Assembly (NCBI GenBank): GCA_025150425.1
Contig: CP102281.1
Coordinates: 1,550,001 to 1,614,000, forward strand
From: [Eubacterium] siraeum
Lineage (GTDB): Bacteria > Bacillota > Clostridia > Oscillospirales > Ruminococcaceae
Reading direction: 5' to 3'
Length of the DNA stretch: 64,000 nucleotides
The notes beneath the pieces are model-generated. The model saw only the letters and a list, made by a program, of their open reading frames with translations, had not been told where the DNA came from and ran no database searches. The position numbers and the translations under genes were made by a program. Of this stretch, positions 18,430 through 27,213 are shown piece after piece. Each line of letters starts with the position of its first letter. Position 1 is the first letter of the stretch.

Positions 18430-21400
18430 TTATTCTTCGGATTCATCCTTTTTCTTACGCTTACCGAGAAGAAGTCCTGCTGCCGCAAGAGCCGCTGTAG
18501 CCGCCGCACCTGCCGCAAGCGTTCCGTCAATGCCAACGCCGGTATTGGGGTTGCCGTTTGTGTTGTCAAAGTCAGTACGCTCAAGATTACCGTTGCTGTC
18601 ATCGCCGTTTACACGCTCACCCTGAGGTGTTCTGTCGTCGAAGTCAACTTCATCACCGTTTACACGATCATTATCGGTATCTGTGTCAGTATCAGTATCT
18701 GTATCCGTGTCTGCATCCGTATCAGTATCCGTGTCTGTGTCGGTATCCGTATCTGTATCTGTGTCCGTGTCGGTATCCGTGTCAGTGTCTGTATCGGTAT
18801 CCGTGTCTGTGTCAGTATCTGTATCTGTGTCTGTATCTGTATCTGTATCTGTGTCGGTATCAGTATCAGTGTCTGTATCAGTATCTGTATCGGTATCAGT
18901 ATCAGTATCCGTGTCCGTATCTGTATCTGTATCCGTGTCAGTATCGGTATCCGTGTCAGTATCGGTGTCTGTGTCTGTGTCTGTGTCAGTATCGGTATCT
19001 GTGTCAGTGTCAGTGTCTGTATCAGTATCGGTATCGGTATCCGTATCAGTGTCAGTGTCGGTATCCGAGTCAGTGTCAGTATCGGTATCTGTGTCTGAAT
19101 CTGTGTCTGTGTCAGTGTCAGTATCTGTGTCTGTATCCGTGTCAGTATCTGTATCGGTATCTGTGTCGGTGTCAGTATCGGTATCCGTGTCAGTATCGGT
19201 ATCCGTGTCAGTGTCAGTATCCGTGTCTGTGTCAGTATCTGTATCTGTATCCGTGTCAGTATCGGTGTCTGTATCTGTATCGGTGTCAGTGTCAGTATCA
19301 GTATCCGTGTCTGTATCAGTATCGGTATCAGTGTCTGTATCTGTGTCTGTATCCGTGTCTGTATCTGTGTCTAAGTCAGTATCTGTATCTGTATCCGTGT
19401 CAGTATCGGTATCAGTATCTGTGTCGGTATCCGTGTCTGTATCAGTGTCCGTATCGGTATCCGTGTCAGTGTCAGTATCCGTGTCTGTATCAGTATCCGT
19501 ATCGGTGTCTGTGTCAGTGTCAGTATCTGTGTCGGTATCAGTATCAGTATCAGTATCAGTATCAGTGTCAGTGTCGGTATCCGTGTCAGTATCAGAATCG
19601 GTATCAGTGTCAGTATCTGTGTCCGTATCTGTATCTGTATCTGTATCTGTATCAGTGTCAGTATCTGTGTCTGTATCCGTGTCAGTATCTGTATCCGTAT
19701 CTGTGTCAGTGTCTGTATCCGTGTCTAAGTCTGTATCAGTATCTGTGTCAGTGTCAGTATCTGTGTCAGTGTCTGTATCGGTATCCGTGTCTGTGTCAGT
19801 ATCCGTATCTGTGTCGGTATCAGTATCCGTATCTGTGTCTGTGTCTGTGTCTGTGTCGGTATCCGTATCTGTGTCAGTATCTGTATCCGTGTCAGTATCG
19901 GTATCTGTGTCAGTGTCTGTATCAGTATCGGTATCCGTATCAGTGTCAGTGTCGGTATCCGTGTCAGTGTCCGTATCGGTATCTGTGTCTGAATCTGTGT
20001 CTGTGTCTGTGTCAGTGTCAGTGTCAGTATCTGTGTCTGTATCGGTATCCGTATCTGTGTCGGTGTCAGTATCCGTGTCAGTATCCGTATCTGTGTCGGT
20101 ATCTGTATCTGTATCCGTATCTGTGTCTGTGTCCGTGTCAGTGTCTGTATCAGTGTCAGTGTCACTATCCGTGTCGGTATCCGTGTCTGTATCTGTATCC
20201 GTGTCAGTGTCCGTATCGGTATCTGTGTCGGTATCCGTATCCGTATCTGTATCCGTGTCTGTATCGGTATCTGTGTCTGTATCAGTATCTGTGTCTGTGT
20301 CGGTATCTGTATCCGTGTCAGTGTCTGTATCCGTGTCTGTGTCAGTATCCGTATCTGTGTCTGTATCAGTGTCTGTGTCGGTATCCGTGTCTGTGTCAGT
20401 ATCCGTGTCAGTATCTGTATCAGTGTCTGTGTCGGAATCCGTGTCTGTGTCTGTATCCGTGTCAGTATCTGTATCCGTGTCAGTATCTGTATCTGTGTCA
20501 GTATCGGTGTCTGTGTCTGTATCGGTGTCAGTGTCTGTATCAGTATCTGTGTCTGTATCTGTGTCCGTGTCAGTATCTGTATCCGTGTCAGTGTCCGTAT
20601 CAGTATCTGTGTCGGTATCCGTATCTGTGTCAGTATCTGTATCCGTGTCTGTGTCGGAATCCGTGTCTGTATCCGTATCAGTATCAGTATCTGTGTCAGT
20701 ATCGGTATCCGAGTCAGTGTCAGTATCGGTATCTGTATCTGTATCCGTATCAGTGTCAGTATCTGTATCAGTGTCCGTATCGGTATCTGTATCCGTGTCA
20801 GTATCTGTATCAGTGTCTGTGTCCGTATCAGTGTCTGTGTCAGTGTCGGTATCAGTATCTGTGTCAGTATCCGTATCCGTATCAGTATCTGTGTCAGTAT
20901 CCGTATCCGTGTCTGTATCAGTATCTGTATCCGTGTCAGTATCTGTGTCTGTATCCGTGTCAGTATCGGTATCAGTGTCTGTGTCTGTATCAGTGTCAGT
21001 GTCCGTATCTGTGTCGGTATCCGTATCCGTGTCAGTGTCTGTATCGGTATCTGTATCTGTGTCTGTATCAGTATCTGTGTCTGTGTCTGTATCTGTATCT
21101 GTATCTGTATCGGTATCGGTGTCTGTATCGGTATCGGTATCAGTATCTGTGTCCGTATCGGTATCCGTGTCTGTGTCAGTATCGGTATCAGTATCCGTGT
21201 CTGTATCGGTATCCGTGTCAGTATCTGTATCGGTATCCGTATCTGTATCCGTGTCAGTATCTGTATCTGTATCCGTGTCAGTATCTGTATCGGTATCTGT
21301 GTCAGTATCTGTATCTGTATCCGTATCAGTATCGGTATCTGTGTCAGTATCGGTATCGGTATCCGTATCAGTGTCAGTGTCGGTATCCGAGTCAGTGTCA

Positions 21401-24400
21401 GTATCGGTATCTGTGTCTGAATCTGTGTCTGTGTCAGTGTCAGTGTCTGTATCCGTGTCAGTATCCGTGTCAGTATCCGTATCCGTGTCTGTATCAGTAT
21501 CCGTGTCTGTGTCAGTATCTGTATCGGTATCTGTGTCGGTATCCGTATCTGTGTCAGTGTCTGTATCGGTATCCGTGTCTGTGTCCGTATCAGTGTCCGT
21601 ATCAGTGTCAGTGTCAGTGTCTGTATCGGTATCCGTGTCTGTGTCCGTATCAGTGTCTGTATCAGTGTCGGTATCCGTGTCAGTATCCGTATCTGTATCC
21701 GTGTCTGTATCAGTATCTGTATCCGTGTCGGTGTCGGTGTCGGTATCTGTGTCTGTGTCGGTATCCGTATCGGTATCCGTATCTGTGTCTGTATCTAAGT
21801 CAGTATCAGTATCAGTATCCGTGTCAGTGTCAGTATCTGTGTCTGTATCGGTATCCGTGTCAGTATCGGTATCTGTATCCGTGTCTGTATCCGTGTCTGT
21901 ATCTGTATCTGTGTCCGTATCAGTATCAGTATCAGTATCTGTGTCAGTATCCGTGTCTGTGTCAGTATCCGTGTCGGTATCTGTATCCGTGTCTGTGTCA
22001 GTATCTGTATCAGTGTCTGTGTCAGTATCAGTATCCGTGTCTAAGTCAGTATCTGTATCCGTGTCTGTATCTGTATCTGTATCCGTATCTGTATCGGTAT
22101 CTGTGTCAGTGTCAGTGTCTGTATCCGTGTCCGTATCAGTATCCATGTCCGTATCAGTATCTGTGTCAGTATCGGTATCCGTATCTGTATCGGTGTCTGT
22201 GTCGGTATCAGTATCAGTGTCAGTATCGGTGTCGGTATCCGTGTCTGTGTCAGTATCGGTATCGGTATCCGTGTCTGTATCTGTATCGGTATCCGTATCT
22301 GTATCAGTGTCAGTATCTGTATCGGTGTCTGTATCGGTATCCGTGTCTGTATCGGTATCTGTATCGGTGTCCGTATCAGTGTCTGTATCGGTATCTGTAT
22401 CAGTATCAGTGTCTGTATCCGTGTCTGTGTCAGTATCTGTGTCAGTATCTGTGTCAGTGTCTGTATCTGTATCTGTATCCGTGTCAGTATCTGTGTCAGT
22501 ATCCGTGTCAGTATCTGTATCCGTGTCAGTATCTGTATCCGTGTCTGTGTCTGTATCCGTGTCAGTATCCGTATCTGTGTCTGTATCAGTATCTGTGTCG
22601 GTATCTGTATCCGTGTCAGTGTCTGTGTCTGTATCTGTGTCAGTATCCGTATCCGTGTCAGTATCCGTATCAGTGTCTGTATCGGTATCAGTGTCAGTAT
22701 CAGTATCTGTATCCGTGTCTGTATCTGTATCCGTATCTGTATCGGTATCCGTATCTGTGTCGGTGTCAGTATCCGTGTCAGTATCCGTATCTGTGTCGGT
22801 ATCTGTATCTGTATCCGTATCTGTGTCTGTGTCCGTATCCGTATCTGTGTCTGTGTCAGTATCTGTGTCGGTATCTGTATCTGTGTCCGTGTCAGTATCT
22901 GTGTCAGTGTCCGTATCCGTGTCAGTATCGGTATCTGTATCGGTATCAGTGTCCGTATCCGTATCCGTATCAGTGTCAGTGTCAGAATCTGTATCGGTAT
23001 CAGTATCTGTGTCTAAGTCAGTATCAGTATCCGTATCAGTGTCTAAGTCAGTATCAGTGTCTGTATCGGTATCTGTGTCAGTGTCTGTGTCAGTATCGGT
23101 ATCCGTATCTGTGTCAGTATCTGTATCGGTGTCCGTATCCGTGTCGGTATCTGTATCCGTATCCGTGTCAGTGTCAGTATCTGTATCGGTGTCAGTATCT
23201 GTATCGGTGTCAGTATCCGTATCTGTGTCTGTATCGGTATCATTATCTGTATCTGTATCTGTGTCGGTATCCGTGTCAGTATCTGTGTCAGTATCGGTAT
23301 CTGTGTCTGTATCAGTATCTGTGTCTGTATCAGTATCCGTATCGGTATCAGTGTCATCATCGCCGTAGTCGAAATCATCATCGTCGAAGGCCGGATTGAA
23401 CGGGTTACTGCCTAACTCTGTATTACCGGAGAACGACTTACAAACGATGTTACCGTCATGGTGCCAACCGCCGCCGTTTATGTCGGAGTTAGGTGCAAGA
23501 ATCGAACCGTTAAAGCCGTTTATGTTAATAGTCGCCGCATTGGTAACGTTAAAGAGCAGGTTACCTGTCTGCTCGTTATTCTGTAAATGATGACCGTTTA
23601 CAATAAGGCTGTGCATAGCAAGGTTAAGAGTTGTGCTGCTGTCGCCTTCGCCACCTGTAATATTAATAAGTATTGTCGAGCCTTCGGGAACATTGATATT
23701 AAGAGCGTATCCGCCGTTACCCGCCATCGAATTCCATGTATACATATCGATGGTGAAAATATTCACGCCTTTATCATAGCCGTCAAGCGTAATATTTCCG
23801 TATGCACCGTTATATACTCCGTTTGCCTGTAATCCTGCAAGGTGTGCGGATGATGAACGTAAATATGCAAACGTATCGGCAAAATTAAACTTGCACTCGT
23901 CGCTGTTTACGCCGCCGATTACAGTTTTATAATTTGAATTGCTGTAATTCTCGCCGATGTTGTTTGCCCATACGTTACCGTTATTGGTGCAGAAATTATT
24001 CAGCGTGCCGCCTACGATAAGAGAAGCACATCCGTTAGGATCATTTCTGTTCGGATCCTGATGGTTTATATCATACCAACCCGGACCTGTGAAATCTCCG
24101 CCTGCCGCAATACGTCCACCGCTGTCTGCGCCCATAATGTTGCAATCTCCCTCTGTAAACAGAGTAAAGCCTGCAGCATAGCCGAATACGTCGTTATAAA
24201 CATCTCCGACGAGATTATTGTATACAGAAGACTGGCTGGCGGTTACCGAAGTGTCAAAATCCTCCGCTGATAAAATCGAAGGCAAATCGGTGCTGTAAAC
24301 ACTGTCGGTCACATATGTCTGCGAAGCAGAACTGTCTGTGAACACCTCAGCTTGTCTGAGCTGAGTGCCTGCAGGTCCGCCGAAGAATCTGGTGATCAGC

Positions 24401-24501
24401 ATATTTATCGCAAATACAAATGCGATTATCTTTCTGAGCACTTTCAGCTTAGCGTTGAGCTGCGGCTTCTGTGTGTAATTGTCGTAGCTGTTCTGAAGCA
24501 T
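18430..24501 (-). CDS. giant cell-wall-anchored choice-of-anchor-A protein with Asp-Thr stalk
   Basis: 2,023 residues. Residues ~20-45 are a hydrophobic export segment after a basic stretch (KLKVLRKIIAFVF). Residues ~85-350 match a choice-of-anchor-A adhesin-like domain (GADSGGRIAAGGDF; FNGSILAPNSDINGG). An Asp-rich linker leads into about 1,560 residues of Asp-Thr dipeptide, broken only by isolated Leu, Ser, Met, Asn or Ala in place of Thr. The C-terminal 80 residues hold NPNTG (~1984-1988), an Ala-rich hydrophobic span and KRKKK: a sortase-type sorting signal. The repeat is inferred to be a long acidic stalk like Ser-Asp repeats of staphylococcal Sdr proteins. The start has GGGAGG upstream. 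The stop lies 9 bases from IS200 copy 1, so the original terminator may be displaced. Confidence 0.9.
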   Translation of the reverse strand: MLQNSYDNYTQKPQLNAKLKVLRKIIAFVFAINMLITRFFGGPAGTQLRQAEVFTDSSASQTYVTDSVYSTDLPSILSAEDFDTSVTASQSSVYNNLVGDVYNDVFGYAAGFTLFTEGDCNIMGADSGGRIAAGGDFTGPGWYDINHQDPNRNDPNGCASLIVGGTLNNFCTNNGNVWANNIGENYSNSNYKTVIGGVNSDECKFNFADTFAYLRSSSAHLAGLQANGVYNGAYGNITLDGYDKGVNIFTIDMYTWNSMAGNGGYALNINVPEGSTILINITGGEGDSSTTLNLAMHSLIVNGHHLQNNEQTGNLLFNVTNAATININGFNGSILAPNSDINGGGWHHDGNIVCKSFSGNTELGSNPFNPAFDDDDFDYGDDDTDTDTDTDTDTDTDTDTDTDTDTDTDTDTDTDTDTDNDTDTDTDTDTDTDTDTDTDTDTDTDTDTDTDTDTDTDTDTDTDTDTDTDTDTDTDTDTDTDTDTDLDTDTDTDTDLDTDTDTDTDSDTDTDTDTDTDTDTDTDTDTDTDTDTDTDTDTDTDTDTDTDTDTDTDTDTDTDTDTDTDTDTDTDTDTDTDTDTDTDTDTDTDTDTDTDTDTDTDTDTDTDTDTDTDTDTDTDTDTDTDTDTDTDTDTDTDTDTDTDTDTDTDTDTDTDTDTDTDTDTDTDTDTDTDTDTDTDTDTDTDTDTDTDTDTDTDTDTDTDTDTDTDTDTDTDTDTDTDTDTDTDTDTDTDTDTDTDTDTDTDTDTDTDTDTDTDTDTDTDTDTDTDTDTDTDTDTDTDTDTDMDTDTDTDTDTDTDTDTDTDTDTDTDTDTDTDTDLDTDTDTDTDTDTDTDTDTDTDTDTDTDTDTDTDTDTDTDTDTDTDTDTDTDTDTDTDTDTDTDTDTDTDTDTDTDTDTDTDLDTDTDTDTDTDTDTDTDTDTDTDTDTDTDTDTDTDTDTDTDTDTDTDTDTDTDTDTDTDTDTDTDTDTDTDTDTDTDTDTDTDTDTDTDTDTDTDTDTDTDTDTDTDTDTDTDTDTDTDTDTDTDSDTDTDTDTDSDTDTDTDTDTDTDTDTDTDTDTDTDTDTDTDTDTDTDTDTDTDTDTDTDTDTDTDTDTDTDTDTDTDTDTDTDTDTDTDTDTDTDTDTDTDTDTDTDTDTDTDTDTDTDTDTDTDTDTDTDTDTDTDTDTDTDTDTDTDTDTDTDTDTDTDTDTDTDTDTDTDTDTDTDTDTDTDTDTDTDTDTDTDTDTDTDTDTDTDTDTDTDTDTDTDTDTDTDTDTDTDTDSDTDTDTDTDTDTDTDTDSDTDTDTDTDTDTDTDTDTDTDTDTDTDTDTDTDTDTDTDTDTDTDTDTDTDTDTDTDTDTDTDTDTDTDTDTDSDTDTDTDTDTDTDTDTDTDTDTDTDTDTDTDTDTDTDTDTDTDTDTDTDTDTDTDTDTDTDTDTDTDTDTDTDTDTDTDTDTDTDTDTDSDTDTDTDTDTDTDTDTDTDTDTDTDTDTDTDTDTDTDTDTDTDTDTDTDTDTDTDTDSDTDTDTDTDTDTDTDTDTDTDTDTDTDTDTDTDTDTDTDTDTDTDTDTDTDTDTDTDTDTDTDTDTDTDTDTDTDTDTDTDTDTDTDLDTDTDTDTDTDTDTDTDTDTDTDTDTDTDTDTDTDTDTDTDTDSDTDTDTDTDTDTDTDTDTDTDTDTDTDTDTDTDTDTDTDTDTDTDTDTDTDTDTDTDTDTDTDTDTDTDTDTDLDTDTDTDTDTDTDTDTDTDTDTDTDTDTDTDTDTDTDTDTDTDTDTDTDTDTDTDTDTDTDTDTDTDTDTDTDTDTDTDTDTDTDTDTDTDSDTDTDTDTDSDTDTDTDTDTDTDTDTDTDTDTDTDTDTDTDTDTDTDTDTDTDTDTDTDTDTDTDTDTDTDTDTDTDTDTDTDTDTDTDTDTDTDTDTDTDTDTDTDTDTDTDTDTDTDTDTDTDTDADTDTDTDTDTDTDNDRVNGDEVDFDDRTPQGERVNGDDSNGNLERTDFDNTNGNPNTGVGIDGTLAAGAAATAALAAAGLLLGKRKKKDESEE
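18673..23354 (-). repeat. ~4.7 kb Asp-Thr coding repeat, 6-base period
   Basis: On the minus strand the unit is GAY-ACN, about 780 times. The third bases of both codons vary freely: GAC and GAT alternate irregularly and all four Thr codons occur, so most neighbouring units differ. Longer exact duplications exist: 101 bases at 20036-20136 and 22736-22836, 101 bases at 19022-19122 and 21344-21444, and 47 bases at 21551-21597 and 21611-21657. The 6-base period leaves several other frames free of stops, which creates spurious long open frames. Confidence 0.95.
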
Positions 24502-24774
24502 CTAAAAGACCTCCCGTTAATATTTCATTAATCAAGAATGATTACTGTTTAACTTACAAATTCTGTAAACTGGTGTGTATTCTTTAACCAAGTATACTTT
24601 TATTCATTATCATTATATACCCAAAACCCGAAAATGTCAAGCATTACCGTTAAATTTGTAAATAATTCTCACGTTCCTGCGAATAATATTTGGTTATCAC
24701 TCCAATCAAAACTTCCTTCAAATATTTTTCGTCATTTTGCGTTATGAATTAAGTTAAAATAATCGCAAAAGTCA

Positions 24775-24803
24775 TTGCATTTATTGTTTTCCGGTGCTAT
24801 AAT
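24775..24803 (+). promoter_or_regulatory. promoter of the DacA/MurF-like fusion gene
   Basis: TTGCAT, exactly 17 bases, TATAAT. Transcription would begin near 24810, about 60 bases before the start codon. It lies in the 369-base AT-rich gap between the giant adhesin gene (minus) and this gene (plus). No other structured element was recognised in that gap. Confidence 0.75.
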
Positions 24804-24870
24804 TAATATGTTGAATTTTGCTTACGGATACTGAAATTCACATAAACTAACTACGGAAGGATGAATCTTA

Positions 24871-27075
24871 ATGTCAGAAGTCAGAGCTGTTCAGAAAACC
24901 GAAATGCCCGAGATAAATGCTCAGGCGGCAATCGTTGTTACTCAGCATGAGGGTCGCATACTGCTTGAAAAGAATGCCAGAATGAAACTGTCGCCTGCTT
25001 TTCTTATTAAAATAATGGCATCTATAATAGCTCTGGAAAAATGTAATCCTAATGATACCGTAACAGTATCGGACAGCGTCATAAAGCAGATTTCGAACTG
25101 GAAAGGCTCGGCGTCTATCAATCTTGAAGCAGGAGAAAAAATATCTGTACTTGATTTAATTTATTCGATGATGCTGGTTTCAGCCAATGACTCTTTATTT
25201 GCTCTTGCGGAATTCATATGCGGAAGCCTTGACAAGTTTGCCGCAATGATGCAGGAGAAGGCTAAATCTATCGGTGCGGCGGATACAACTGTGACTACCG
25301 CTGACGGCAGATTTACAGCGGAGCAGTATTCAAACGCATACGACCTTGCCATCATCTGCCGCTACTGCATGACCAACAGAATGTTCAGAACAATAGCGGC
25401 TACCGATAAATATACAATCCCGGCAACGAATAAAAACGGCTCAAGGGATCTGCAGAATACGAATCTTCTTATTAACAGCGGTAACAGAAGATACAGATAT
25501 GAAACGGCTATCGGCATAAAAAGCGGATATACGGCTCGCTCAAAATCGTGCCTTGCCTGCTCTGCCCTGCCGCCCGCAAACAAATTCGGAGAAGAAGTGC
25601 TTGCAATAATACTCGGAGCAGAAAACACAAAGCAGATGAAATACGTTTTCTATGACGCAATAACACTGCTCGACTTCACGTTCAACAATTATGAAGCGCT
25701 CAGCGGTAAAAAACCGGAACAGCAGAATTCCGAAGCGGAAAAATCCATTACCACAGTAGGAAAGCTGTGTGAAATTCTTAATGCTGAGCTTCGCAATGCC
25801 GCAGACGTTCCAATTACATCATTTGCCTTCGGTAAACAGAAAATAAAACCCGGATGTGCATATTTTGCCGCCGATAAGGAAACGGCTGTCACGGCATTTG
25901 AAAAGGGTGCGGCTGTTATTATCACAACTCAGCCGATAGAGAAGATTCCGAATATCGTTGTGGCAAATCTTGATACCGCTCTCAGCAGGACCGCAGTATT
26001 TATAAAGTCGGCACTGGGAATGTGGACTGTAGCTGTTATGGACAGTCCCGAAAAGATAAATCCCCTTTCGATGATAGAACAAATGCTTTCGAGCAAGATG
26101 GAAACCGTGCATTCAATTTCCGTTACAAACAACTACAATTCAATGCTCCATGCAATGTTTGCTTCTACACCTAAAACCGAGACGGCTGTCATCAATGTTT
26201 CGTGCGTAAACGGAGGAAACGTTGAACGTGTTTCGCAGACAGCCAACTTTGATGTTGCGATACTTACAAGCACGGTCGTATCCAAAAATCCGAGGGAACT
26301 GACAAAGCCTGAGCTTATTGAAGAAAAACTCAAGGTATGCGGCGGAATGAACGAATCGGGTGCGGTCATCATAAATATTGACGATAAGAATCTCGCAGGC
26401 ATATTCACCATACCGCAGGATATTATCACCATCGGCGTTGATAACAGAATGGCTGATTATTTTGCCGATAACATAGAGCTTTCCCATAATAAAATCTCGT
26501 TTGATATAATACACGGTGCGGATAATTATCATATCGAGCTTTATTCCGATGATAAGCACAGCGTATATCAGGCTCTGGCAACATTTGCACTGGGCGAGAT
26601 TATGGGCATACCGCCAAAGCAGATTATACCGGCAATCGAAAAATACCGCCCGTCAACAGGACTTACAACAGTACGCAACGAAAGAGGTATTTATGTAATA
26701 TCCGATTTTGAAAACGAGGCTGTTGAAAGCGTAGGTGCGGCTCTTAAGGAACTCTGCACCATGCAGCTTCCTCCCGATTCAAGAAGAATAGCGGTATTGT
26801 CTGAAGTAGGTGACGGTGACGAGCATGAACTTGAAATATACAGGAAGGTCGGCAATATCGTCAATAAAGCAAGCGTAAATATTACGGTTTGCTACGGTGA
26901 AACCGCCGCAGAACTGATGAAAACCGCCGATTTAAAAAGCAAATTCGTAATAAAGCTGAACACAAGACAGGCTCTTACAGAATTTTTAAAGCTGAATCTG
27001 CGTGATAATGACGCTGTACTTTTCAAAGGCTCGACGGTGACCGAGCTTGACGAAATTATGACGGACGTCACATAA
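24871..27075 (+). CDS. fusion of degenerate DacA-like and MurF-like domains (putative pseudoenzyme)
   Basis: 734 residues, no signal peptide or membrane segment, so cytoplasmic. Residues ~15-270 align with D-alanyl-D-alanine carboxypeptidases (S11): SAN at 104-106 and KSG at 217-219 are kept, but the serine of SxxK is Phe44 (FLIK). Residues ~290-734 follow the MurF plan: an N-terminal fold with KIKPGCAYFAADK, then VAVMDSPEKI at 387-396 where MurF has the ATP loop GSNGKT, then a central-domain trace (NNYNSML, ETAVINVS) and a C-terminal trace (SVYQALATFALG, VISDFENEAVES, RRIAVLSEVGDG). The ATP loop and the DDSYNANP-like motif are eroded. I infer two catalytically dead domains of opposite peptidoglycan steps in one chain, possibly a sensor of muropeptide precursors. 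The reading frame is intact and has a good promoter. Confidence 0.7.
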   Translation: MSEVRAVQKTEMPEINAQAAIVVTQHEGRILLEKNARMKLSPAFLIKIMASIIALEKCNPNDTVTVSDSVIKQISNWKGSASINLEAGEKISVLDLIYSMMLVSANDSLFALAEFICGSLDKFAAMMQEKAKSIGAADTTVTTADGRFTAEQYSNAYDLAIICRYCMTNRMFRTIAATDKYTIPATNKNGSRDLQNTNLLINSGNRRYRYETAIGIKSGYTARSKSCLACSALPPANKFGEEVLAIILGAENTKQMKYVFYDAITLLDFTFNNYEALSGKKPEQQNSEAEKSITTVGKLCEILNAELRNAADVPITSFAFGKQKIKPGCAYFAADKETAVTAFEKGAAVIITTQPIEKIPNIVVANLDTALSRTAVFIKSALGMWTVAVMDSPEKINPLSMIEQMLSSKMETVHSISVTNNYNSMLHAMFASTPKTETAVINVSCVNGGNVERVSQTANFDVAILTSTVVSKNPRELTKPELIEEKLKVCGGMNESGAVIINIDDKNLAGIFTIPQDIITIGVDNRMADYFADNIELSHNKISFDIIHGADNYHIELYSDDKHSVYQALATFALGEIMGIPPKQIIPAIEKYRPSTGLTTVRNERGIYVISDFENEAVESVGAALKELCTMQLPPDSRRIAVLSEVGDGDEHELEIYRKVGNIVNKASVNITVCYGETAAELMKTADLKSKFVIKLNTRQALTEFLKLNLRDNDAVLFKGSTVTELDEIMTDVT

Positions 27076-27087
27076 GCAATAACCAAA

Positions 27088-27116
27088 CGGCAGGTATCCC
27101 GATTAAATACCTGCCG
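27088..27116 (+). terminator. hairpin after the fusion gene
   Basis: CGGCAGGTAT pairs with ATACCTGCCG around a 9-base loop, with a weak T-rich tail, 12 bases after the stop codon. Confidence 0.65.
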
Positions 27117-27164
27117 TAAATTTATGCTATTTTATATAATAAATCAAAAAATCACAACATATAA

Positions 27165-27194
27165 AACGGGTATCGGTAAGTGCCGATACCCGTT
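27165..27194 (-). terminator. terminator of the papain-like protease gene
   Basis: Twelve-base stem AACGGGTATCGG with CCGATACCCGTT and a 6-base loop. On the minus strand the stem ends CCCGTTTTAT, giving a short T tail; it may act on both strands. Confidence 0.75.
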
Positions 27195-27213
27195 GCTGTT
27201 TTAATTATACCTA

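Noticed and set aside
19725-20165. Short minus-strand Thr/Ile/Gln/Leu-rich frames inside the repeat (also 23043-23381)
   Set aside because: Same artefact of the hexamer in another frame.
18673-23354. Possible CRISPR or satellite array
   Set aside because: The period is 6 bases with no spacer-repeat alternation, and it encodes one continuous protein.
18558-23399. Very long plus-strand frames across the repeat (Ser-Val rich, and Tyr/Cys/Gln/Leu rich, over 1,500 codons)
   Set aside because: They arise only because the 6-base GAY-ACN unit has no stop in several frames. The minus-strand frame alone has a signal-like start, an adhesin domain and a sorting signal.
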